Origin: Salinibacterium sp.
GTDB lineage: Bacteria > Actinomycetota > Actinomycetes > Actinomycetales > Microbacteriaceae
Direction of reading: 5' to 3'
Assembly: GCA_004297555.1 (NCBI GenBank)
Contig: SCSV01000284.1
Location: 1-13,556, forward strand
DNA length: 13,556 nucleotides
Part shown: positions 8,691-13,485 of the stretch, piece after piece
Layout: each line of letters starts with the position of its first letter
Position numbering within the stretch: the first letter of the stretch is position 1
The notes under the pieces: model-generated
Seen by the model: only the letters and a program-made list of their open reading frames with translations
Databases searched by the model: none
Told to the model about the DNA's origin: nothing
Program-made: the position numbers and the translations under genes

Positions 8691-9192
8691 GGTGATCCTC
8701 CTTCCTCAAGCGAGCGGCAAGGGTTTTTCGCGCTCGATGCAACTGCGTCTTCACGGTGCCCGGTGAGACCGCCAGGCCCTCTGCGATGGTCTCCACCGAT
8801 TGGTCCATCAGGTAGTGCAGAGCGCAGACCTGGCGCTGTTGCAGCGGAAGCTGTTTCAGGGCGTTCATCACGTCGACATCGAGCAACTCGATTGCGTCGT
8901 TAGCTTCGTCCTTTGGTGGGCCCAGTTTCGCGAGCGCCCGATCCCGAGCCCCCTGGCTGCGGTAGCCGTCTCGCACGCGGTTGCTGGCAACGACCGTGAA
9001 CCACGCCGCAAGATTCGTCACGGGATGCGACGGCGGTTTCGCGAGAAACCCCACGATCGCGTCTTGTACGGCGTCAGCGGCATCCTGCCGATTGCCCGTG
9101 ATCAGCCCGACCGCCGCCACCACTTGCGGGTAATCCTGCGCGACGAAGATATCCAGGTCGATCTGGATTCTCTCGGCCACGGCTGTGCTCAC
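8683..9192 (-). CDS. ECF-type (group IV) RNA polymerase sigma factor
   Basis: 169 residues from GTG 9192. Region sigma-2 covers about 16-83 and includes DAADAVQDAIVGFL, the helix that binds core RNA polymerase and the -10 element. Sigma-4 covers about 105-162, with LPLQQRQV and the helix-turn-helix VETIAEGLAVSPGTVKTQLHRAR that reads the -35 element. No sigma-3 domain is present, as usual for ECF factors. An ATG at 9249 opens the frame 19 codons earlier. I prefer 9192 because a promoter-like element (9201-9229) lies between the two starts, because the extra codons include uncommon CTA, CGA and AGA, and because the shorter protein has the usual ECF length. The same element precedes the secreted-protein gene at 10583, so the factor probably activates itself and that gene. 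It is first gene of the operon with the probable anti-sigma and the giant surface protein. Confidence 0.88.
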   Translation of the reverse strand: MSTAVAERIQIDLDIFVAQDYPQVVAAVGLITGNRQDAADAVQDAIVGFLAKPPSHPVTNLAAWFTVVASNRVRDGYRSQGARDRALAKLGPPKDEANDAIELLDVDVMNALKQLPLQQRQVCALHYLMDQSVETIAEGLAVSPGTVKTQLHRARKTLAARLRKEDHHD

Positions 9193-9200
9193 ATCTCTTC

Positions 9201-9229
9201 GACGCAGGAAGGCGGCCGTTAGGTTGACA
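9201..9229 (-). promoter_or_regulatory. Putative autoregulated ECF promoter of the sigma operon
   Basis: On the minus strand TGTCAACCT (9229-9221) is followed by 15 nt, GCGTC (9205-9201), 8 nt and GTG 9192. This resembles ECF promoters with a TGTCA-type -35 and a CGTC -10; counted as GTCAACC/CGTC the spacer is 17 nt. Transcription would start at or within a few bases of the GTG, giving a leaderless or nearly leaderless mRNA. The identical layout before the gene at 10583 is the main support. Confidence 0.65.
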
Positions 9230-9313
9230 CGCTTCCGCGAATCCAGCATGCCGTCTTTTCGCGATTTGGTGTGGCTCAGTTTTCAAATCGATAGAGTGGC
9301 CGCAATCACTAAC

Positions 9314-9358
9314 GAAAGGGGCTCCGTGTCGAACGCGCTCGAGCCCGACGCGAAATAA
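9314..9358 (+). other. Ribosome site plus 10-codon open frame before DUF3052 gene (leader peptide or frameshifted true start)
   Basis: GAAAGGGG at 9314-9321 sits four bases before GTG 9326, which opens a frame encoding MSNALEPDAK and ends at TAA 9356-9358, one base before the GTG of the DUF3052 gene. The DUF3052 start itself has no good ribosome site. Omitting the single T at 9356 would join both parts into one frame (…EPDAKNVATGGTAGYSG…). So this is either a translationally coupled leader peptide, a genuine one-base frameshift near the N-terminus, or a sequencing error. Confidence 0.6.
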
Positions 9359-9359
9359 C

Positions 9360-9770
9360 GTGGCGACCGGCGGCACGGCGGGCTACTCGGGTACACCCCA
9401 ACTCAAGAAGCTTGGGATCGTTCCGGGCATCCGGCTCTCCATTGTTGGCGCACCTTCGGGGTGGGTTTTCGAGCGAGAGCCGGATGCCGTCGAGCTAGTG
9501 CCCGAGGACGCTCCCGCCGACGTCGTGCTCGCCTTCTTTCACAACGCAGAGCAACTGGATGCCCGGATTGAGGCCCTCGGCGAGCGCATCCGCCCGGCGG
9601 GGTCGCTCTGGATCGCCTGGCCCCGCAGAGCGGGCGGCCACATGAGCGACATCACCGACAATTACATTCGCGAAGTCGTGCTGCCGCGCGGGCTCGTCGA
9701 CGTGAAAGTCGCGGCGATCGACAACGACTGGTCAGGACTCAAGGTCGTGTGGCGGCTGGTGAATCGCTGA
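9360..9770 (+). CDS. DUF3052-family protein
   Basis: 136 residues from GTG 9360, predicted soluble and cytoplasmic. I recognise the DUF3052 pattern: N-terminal GYSGTPQLKKLGI (8-20), GAPSGW (31-36), the central DVVLAFFHNAEQLDARI, then LWIAWPRRAGGH and, near the C-terminus, a conserved DNDWSGLKVVWR. Members are widespread in Actinobacteria; no biochemical function is established that I can name. The first residues before GYSG are uncertain because the good ribosome site belongs to a 10-codon frame starting at 9326, out of phase by one base. The gene is divergent from the sigma operon. Its last 32 bp overlap the 3' end of the convergent alpha/beta hydrolase, so the two transcripts are antisense there. 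No clear sigma-70 promoter was found; a TTGACA at 9224-9229 is the complement of the ECF -35 and lacks a matching -10. Confidence 0.85.
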   Translation: MATGGTAGYSGTPQLKKLGIVPGIRLSIVGAPSGWVFEREPDAVELVPEDAPADVVLAFFHNAEQLDARIEALGERIRPAGSLWIAWPRRAGGHMSDITDNYIREVVLPRGLVDVKVAAIDNDWSGLKVVWRLVNR

Positions 9771-10524
9771 GGCCATCGATCCAGTCGAAGACGAACTCGG
9801 CGACCTCCTCCCAGCCGTCTTGGTTGCAGATGAAGTGCGAGCGGTTTGCGAACTTCGCGAAGTCGACCGGTTGGGCATAGCGGTTCGCGTTGGCCTCGAC
9901 CATGCGCGCGGGAGTGAGGTGATCGGTGTCGCCGGCGATCATCAGCAGCGGCACGTGCGGCTTGCCGAAATCCACGTGCGCTTGTTTGGTGAGCGTGCTG
10001 CGCGGCACGTTGCGGCTCTCGGGCACGACGTAGCTCTCGAAGGCAGCGTCGCTCGCTTCGCGACTCATCACGTTGCAAAACGTGAAGTGAAAGCGCTCGG
10101 GCGTCATGAGCACAGGCTTGCTGCCGGCAAGCGGGTTGACGTGCGGGAAGTTGGCTTTGAGAAAGACCGGTTCGAACGAGGTCACGCCCTGCGGGGGCGC
10201 CGAGCTGATTGAAACGCCCGCGCTCGCGTAACCGTCGTTGACGAGTTTCTGCACCACGAGGCCGCCGATCGAGTGCCCGATCAGAACCGGCCGCTCGCTC
10301 AAGCCGTCGATGATGCGCTTGAAGTGAGTGACGACATCCCCGAAGGTCAGGGCGCCGAGGCCGGCCGGAACATTCGCGCGCAGATCGGCTGGCTCGCCAT
10401 CGTGAAAGGGCCAGGATGGCGCCGCACTCACGAATCCTCGTGTCGCCGCGGCTTTCGTCCACGGCTCCCAACTCACGCCATTCATGTACATACCGTGGAT
10501 GAAGAGCAAAGCAGGGTGCACCAT
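9739..10524 (-). CDS. Alpha/beta hydrolase
   Basis: 261 residues, no signal peptide, predicted cytoplasmic. The N-terminus LLFIHGMYMNGVSW (6-19) carries the HG oxyanion-hole motif. GHSIGG (83-88) is the nucleophile elbow with S85. The acid is D199 or D201 in AGDTDHLTP, and H230 in NRSHF is the probable catalytic histidine. A cap region lies between about 105 and 185. The overall layout resembles lipase/esterase or non-haem peroxidase-like hydrolases; the substrate cannot be assigned. ATG 10524 starts right before the first core strand; upstream there is only a weak purine stretch. The 58-bp gap to the divergent secreted-protein gene contains the ECF-like element for that gene, so the two promoter regions overlap. 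Its 3' end overlaps the DUF3052 gene by 32 bp. Confidence 0.88.
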   Translation of the reverse strand: MVHPALLFIHGMYMNGVSWEPWTKAAATRGFVSAAPSWPFHDGEPADLRANVPAGLGALTFGDVVTHFKRIIDGLSERPVLIGHSIGGLVVQKLVNDGYASAGVSISSAPPQGVTSFEPVFLKANFPHVNPLAGSKPVLMTPERFHFTFCNVMSREASDAAFESYVVPESRNVPRSTLTKQAHVDFGKPHVPLLMIAGDTDHLTPARMVEANANRYAQPVDFAKFANRSHFICNQDGWEEVAEFVFDWIDGLSDSPAATRP

Positions 10525-10545
10525 GGGGTCACTCTAGCCGCCCGT

Positions 10546-10574
10546 TGTCAACCTGCCTGCGGCAGTTGTGCGTT
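10546..10574 (+). promoter_or_regulatory. Putative ECF promoter of the secreted eight-cysteine gene
   Basis: TGTCAACCT (10546-10554), 15 nt, GCGTT (10570-10574), 8 nt, ATG 10583. The -35 block matches the sigma-operon element at 9 of 9 positions. The -10 block matches at 4 of 5 (GCGTT against GCGTC), and both spacers have identical length although their sequences differ. No ribosome site precedes the ATG, consistent with a leaderless transcript. The likely reader is the sigma factor encoded at 8683-9192. Confidence 0.65.
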
Positions 10575-10582
10575 GTGACTAC

Positions 10583-11647
10583 ATGAGCATCTCACCTCGC
10601 ACGGCCGCGATCGCGGCATCCGTCTCAGCGCTAGCCTTGGTCATCGGGTTCGTCAGCCCGGCATCCGCCGCACTTCCCGTTCCGTCGTCGAACCTCACTT
10701 GCACCAAGCTCGCGGCGGCAACCAACCCAACGGCGGCCTTCCCAGAGCCGGTTGGCCGACAGGATTTGGCGGTGGAAGAGATTGCCCTCTACAACGCCAT
10801 CCCGGACGCGGAAATCATAAGGCAGGCTGGAGGACTGGTTTGCGAGTGGAGCAACGGCCTGCCAATCTACGACGACTCAGCGAGGAGCGAGGGATCCGTC
10901 GGGGTAAGTGTGGAGTACCTGCCATTCGCCGCGTCCGGTTACTGGCGTTGGGTGGTCGGGGACCCGGCCCTTGATCCTCCCGAGACCTTCAATTGCTTGC
11001 CCGACAGCTGCATTCTCGCGAGTTCGATCGGCGGCGACTACCTCATGGTGACAATTGAGGGCGCCATCAGCGATGCTGTCGCCGAGAGGCTCGCGCACGA
11101 GATACGCGTCGCGCTGCAGCTCGGCCAAAAGACCCCTTTCGTCCCTCCCCACTACGCGGCTGAGTTGGACCACACGTGCGACCAGATCGTGCGCCCCGTG
11201 GTGTGGCGCGCTGCAGTCCAAACCTCAACGACGCTGACGACATGGCCCGTCGACGGCTGGGAGTGGCGGCTCACCGCTAGTGCGAGGGCCGCCGTTCGCG
11301 CTCCTGGCTGCGAATACTCAGATCTGTTCGACAGGTACGGCGCAGGCGCACTGTTCACATTGCCGGGTGGTAGATGGGCATTCCGTCACCTCCGTCCGTT
11401 GTTGACCTCGCCGGGCGCGTTGACACCGATCACGGTGCCCGGAATGCAGGCCGGCGACACCGCCTACACGCGATGCGACAGCTCACACACTTCCTGCATC
11501 CTCGATGCGCTCATCGCAACGCACTGGGTGCAGGTGCACTTGCCGGGGCCGAGGCGAGAAGACGGCGGGGATCTCATCCGCAGAGATCGGCTAGCGGCGA
11601 TGTCGCCGATTCTCTCGGAGATCGTGCTGCAGATCTACTCGCCCTGA
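10583..11647 (+). CDS. Secreted protein with tandem four-cysteine repeat domains, function unknown
   Basis: 354 residues. A Sec-type signal peptide is clear: basic MSISPRT, hydrophobic core about 8-25, cleavage probably after PASA (residue 29). No lipobox cysteine follows, so the protein is probably released or held non-covalently. The mature part holds exactly eight cysteines: 40, 87, 138, 143 and 199, 243, 298, 305. The halves match: lone Cys, then C-E-(W/Y) (CEWS at 87, CEYS at 243), then a close pair ending in SCIL (DSCIL at 142, TSCIL at 304), then a VxVxxxG strand and a terminal amphipathic helix. This is an internal duplication with two probable disulfides per domain. The layout loosely recalls DUF3558-type mycobacterial lipoproteins, but I do not assign that family. 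ATG 10583 rather than GTG 10568 is chosen because it follows the ECF-like element at the same 8-nt distance as the sigma start. Confidence 0.82.
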   Translation: MSISPRTAAIAASVSALALVIGFVSPASAALPVPSSNLTCTKLAAATNPTAAFPEPVGRQDLAVEEIALYNAIPDAEIIRQAGGLVCEWSNGLPIYDDSARSEGSVGVSVEYLPFAASGYWRWVVGDPALDPPETFNCLPDSCILASSIGGDYLMVTIEGAISDAVAERLAHEIRVALQLGQKTPFVPPHYAAELDHTCDQIVRPVVWRAAVQTSTTLTTWPVDGWEWRLTASARAAVRAPGCEYSDLFDRYGAGALFTLPGGRWAFRHLRPLLTSPGALTPITVPGMQAGDTAYTRCDSSHTSCILDALIATHWVQVHLPGPRREDGGDLIRRDRLAAMSPILSEIVLQIYSP

Positions 11648-11700
11648 GGCGGTGGGCAACTGGCTTTGACCCTACCCACCAGGACAGGGAGGATCAATCC

Positions 11701-12582
11701 ATGACCATGCCAAGCATTCGCCTCAACGAGAACCTTTCGATTCCGGCGATCGGATTCGGCGTGTACCAGACCCCGCCCGAGGAGACCATTGCCGCGGTGA
11801 TGGTGGCCCTCGAGACCGGCTATCGGCACATTGACACCGCTGCTGCCTATGAGAACGAGCGCGAGGTCGGGGAAGCGATCCGGCGCTCCGGCATTCCGCG
11901 CGAGGAGGTGATCGTCGAGTCGAAGGTGTGGATCACCGACTACGGGTATGACGCGACGCTTCACGCGTTCGAGAAGTCGACCGCCAAGCTCGGATTCGAG
12001 ACAATCGACATCCTGATCCTGCACCTACCGCTGCCATCTCGATTCGACCTGACTCGGGATGCTTTCCGCGCGCTCGAGACGATGCTTGCGGATGGCAAAG
12101 TGCGCGCGATCGGCGTCAGCAACTTCTCGGCGGCCGAGCTCGATCTCCTCCTGGAGACCGCGACCGTCGTGCCCGCGCTCAACCAGATCGAGGTTCATCC
12201 GTACTTCCAGGAGCGCGAGGTACAGCTCGCGAATGCGGCGCACGGCATCCACACTCAGGCGTGGTCGCCTATCGGCGGAGTCACCATCTACCGGGGTGGC
12301 GGTTCAAGCTCTTTCGAAGACCCGGTGATCGGCTCGATCGCGCGAGCCCATGGCCAGACACCCGCCCAGGTAATGCTGCGCTGGCACATTCAGCAGGGCC
12401 GCTCGGCCATCCCCAAGTCGGTGACTCCTGCGCGCATCCGGGAGAACTTCGATGTCTTCGACTTCGAGTTGTCCGCGGAGGAACTCAGCCACATCGACGC
12501 GCTCGAGACCGGCAACCGGGGAGGCAGCGACCCCGACAGCATCACACTGGAAACCTTCGACTGGGACATCCCGGAGGCCTGA
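11701..12582 (+). CDS. Aldo/keto reductase
   Basis: 293 residues; soluble NADPH-dependent oxidoreductase of the AKR superfamily, reducing aldehydes or ketones. The catalytic tetrad is visible: D45 (GYRHIDTAAAY), Y50, K75 (ESKVW) and H108 (LILHLP). GVSNFS (138-143) and NQIEVHPY (161-168) are family signatures. IPKSVTPARIRENF (237-250) is the cofactor 2'-phosphate-binding segment, pointing to NADPH. Closest in style to the bacterial 2,5-diketo-D-gluconate reductase/AKR5-like group, but the substrate cannot be deduced. ATG 11701 is fixed by GGGAGG at 11687-11692, eight bases upstream; the frame extends back to 11374 only by running antisense-like through the preceding gene. It follows the secreted-protein gene by 53 bp, which contain a weak GGTGGG/CCCACC hairpin (11651-11680), so co-transcription is possible but not shown. 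Its TGA overlaps the ATG of a 9-codon frame. Confidence 0.94.
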   Translation: MTMPSIRLNENLSIPAIGFGVYQTPPEETIAAVMVALETGYRHIDTAAAYENEREVGEAIRRSGIPREEVIVESKVWITDYGYDATLHAFEKSTAKLGFETIDILILHLPLPSRFDLTRDAFRALETMLADGKVRAIGVSNFSAAELDLLLETATVVPALNQIEVHPYFQEREVQLANAAHGIHTQAWSPIGGVTIYRGGGSSSFEDPVIGSIARAHGQTPAQVMLRWHIQQGRSAIPKSVTPARIRENFDVFDFELSAEELSHIDALETGNRGGSDPDSITLETFDWDIPEA

Positions 12583-12611
12583 TGAGCGCGTTGGAACAGC
12601 CCAGCCATTAG
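12582..12611 (+). other. Nine-codon frame coupled to the aldo/keto reductase stop
   Basis: ATG 12582 overlaps the reductase stop as TGATG, with GGAGG at 12573-12577 just upstream, and encodes MSALEQPSH before TAG. A start signal this good opening onto nine codons suggests the first codons of a lost downstream gene, or a small coupled peptide. The sequence after it shows no continuing frame. Confidence 0.3.
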
Positions 12612-12625
12612 GAAAGGCCGTCCGG

Positions 12626-12663
12626 GATGTCCTGAGACATCACATTGGCGGTGTCACTGACAC
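12626..12663. repeat. Pair of related short palindromes
   Basis: GATGTC-ctga-GACATC (12626-12641) and GTGTC-act-GACAC (12651-12663) are two perfect hairpins of similar sequence, with centres about 24 bp (roughly two helical turns) apart. The first resembles tips I associate with IS481-type elements, which would make this a transposon scar, but no transposase is present. A dimeric-repressor operator is the alternative. Confidence 0.45.
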
Positions 12664-12722
12664 GCAGTTGGAACAATACAGCGTGGGAGCGGGTGGCGAA
12701 GCTGCTGGAGGAACTGGACTAA
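12651..12722 (+). pseudogene. Possible gene remnant (23 codons)
   Basis: A frame from GTG 12651 ends in SWNNTAWERVAKLLEELD and TAA at 12720-12722. The Leu/Glu-rich amphipathic ending and GC-rich third positions look like the C-terminus of a real protein, but a stop lies upstream at 12633 and there is no domain. It may be a decayed 3' end; chance is also possible. Confidence 0.2.
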
Positions 12723-12902
12723 GATCTGTCCGGTCGCCCATCCGACCGCGCCAATATTTGGGTATTCATTCCCCCCGTGATTCAGGGGATAAGTGGCTGC
12801 TTCGGGAGCCGACTATTGCTGCTTTCAGCAATCCCACCTGGACAGACAACACAGGAGTGGCACCTGGGTTTGTTGCCCAAATGCCACTCCTGTAATTGTC
12901 TG
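12723..12902 (+). ncRNA. Candidate structured RNA (five consecutive stem-loops)
   Basis: Plus-strand stems in order: CGGTCG/CGACCG (12731-12748); TCCCC/GGGGA (12770-12789) beside a run of six C; GGCTGC-TTCG-GGAGCC (12795-12810), a C(UUCG)G tetraloop stem with one G-G mismatch; ATTGCTG/CAGCAAT with a 4-nt loop (12815-12832); and the long stem 12843-12902. The UUCG loop favours plus-strand transcription. No promoter was confidently found. The six-C run recalls the actinobacterial 6C RNA, but that family has two such runs and only one is here. Confidence 0.35.
12843..12902 (-). terminator. Long stem-loop, probable (bidirectional) terminator
   Basis: Outer arms CAGACAA/TTGTCTG (7 bp), a small bulge (C against AA), then a perfect 12-bp stem ACAGGAGTGGCA/TGCCACTCCTGT (12851-12862 with 12882-12893), with an inner TGGG/CCCA hairpin. 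It begins 7 bp beyond the stop of the 39-residue minus-strand gene, the position expected of its terminator. Plus-strand RNA would continue into a T-rich but not T-run tail, so termination may be bidirectional. Confidence 0.6.
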
Positions 12903-12909
12903 CTAGTTC

Positions 12910-13029
12910 TTACTTATTCTCGGCGCGCTGATGCCGCCGACGACGAACGATCCACACAATCGCAACAACTGCGACCAGCACAATGATCAGTTGCACTGCT
13001 ACGCCAGCATTCCACCAAAATACGTTCAT
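12910..13029 (-). CDS. 39-residue single-pass membrane protein
   Basis: Hand translation of the minus strand from ATG 13029 gives 39 codons and TAA at 12910. The protein begins MNVFWWNAG, has one strongly hydrophobic helix (about 10-28, VAVQLIIVLVAVVAIVWIV) and ends in a basic tail starting RRRRHQR. The positive-inside rule places the C-terminus in the cytoplasm. Upstream is AGAGAGAA at a rather long distance, so the ribosome site is weak. A strong stem-loop begins 7 bp after the stop, supporting a real transcription unit. It follows the 122-residue gene by 64 bp on the same strand. Function unknown; small membrane regulators, toxin-like peptides and membrane-complex subunits all have this form. 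Confidence 0.6.
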   Translation of the reverse strand: MNVFWWNAGVAVQLIIVLVAVVAIVWIVRRRRHQRAENK

Positions 13030-13093
13030 TTTCGAGCCTGATTCTCTCTCTTAGTTCCAGCTCTCGGTAGCGACAGCCAAGCTGAGCGCATGG

Positions 13094-13462
13094 TCACCAA
13101 GGCAGGAGGCGCACCGAAATGGCATCTGCCGTGTGCGTGCCGCCGGTCCGCTCTCCCCGTGGATACCAAAGGCGCCATGCCACTGCATCCATCTCTCCGC
13201 GACTATTGAGGTCAAAGAACTCCTCGGCCGCACCATCCAGAATTGCTTCGACTACTTCGGTGATCGTCTGATCATCAGAGGGCACATCGCTTCCGACGTT
13301 GACGCGAATGCCAAAGCCGGCCCGGATTCTGGCAATGTCGCCGTCGAGCGTCACGGTTATCGGTGAGCGGCCATTCGCAGACGTCAACAGGAAATTCGTA
13401 TCGTCGCTGGATGCGTGCAACTCACCGCGGCCGTGGACAAGCGAATTCAGATCGTTCTTCAT
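13094..13462 (-). CDS. Hypothetical protein, 122 residues
   Basis: I do not recognise the family. The protein is acidic to neutral, has no signal peptide, membrane helix or cysteine, and begins MKNDLNSLVHGRGELHASS. Predicted by eye: beta strands over about 10-60 (NFLLTSA, PITVTLDG, GFGIRVNVG), one amphipathic helix at about 67-85 (ITEVVEAILDGAAEEFFDL), then strands around AVAWRLWYPRG. This beta-helix-beta layout is common among small immunity-type and accessory proteins, but nothing specific supports that role. ATG 13462 has GGGAA about six bases upstream. It lies 23 bp after the stop of a membrane-protein gene entering from the right edge and 64 bp before the 39-residue membrane gene, so the three may form one minus-strand operon. 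Base composition is less GC-rich than lhr. Confidence 0.6.
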   Translation of the reverse strand: MKNDLNSLVHGRGELHASSDDTNFLLTSANGRSPITVTLDGDIARIRAGFGIRVNVGSDVPSDDQTITEVVEAILDGAAEEFFDLNSRGEMDAVAWRLWYPRGERTGGTHTADAISVRLLPW

Positions 13463-13485
13463 GTCGATTTCCCAAACTTCCCTGG

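Larger units (their letters stand above)
12583..12909. other. Gene-poor, hairpin-rich intergenic stretch
   Basis: No convincing protein gene. It contains two related palindromes (12626-12663), a 23-codon frame (12651-12722) and a run of five stem-loops between 12731 and 12902. GC content drops relative to the genes on the left. It marks the boundary between the GC-rich plus-strand genes and the minus-strand cluster at the right end. Confidence 0.6.

Noticed and set aside
9224..9229. TTGACA on the plus strand as a -35 box for DUF3052
   Set aside because: It is the complement of the ECF -35 block and no acceptable -10 hexamer lies 16-18 bp downstream.
9193..9249. ATG 9249 as sigma-factor start (19 more residues)
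   Set aside because: The promoter-like element lies between this ATG and GTG 9192, the extra codons include CTA, CGA and AGA, and the spacing to GTG 9192 exactly matches the second promoter copy.
10525..10551. TTGACA...TAGAGT on the minus strand as a promoter for the hydrolase
   Set aside because: The spacer is only about 9 bp, far too short for a sigma-70 type promoter.
11374..11700. Upstream start of the aldo/keto reductase at 11374
   Set aside because: The added residues are an out-of-frame reading of the secreted-protein gene; the GGGAGG site fixes ATG 11701.
12770..12790. 6C RNA family member
   Set aside because: Only one six-C run is present, whereas the family has two C-rich hairpins; kept as an unassigned structured-RNA candidate.
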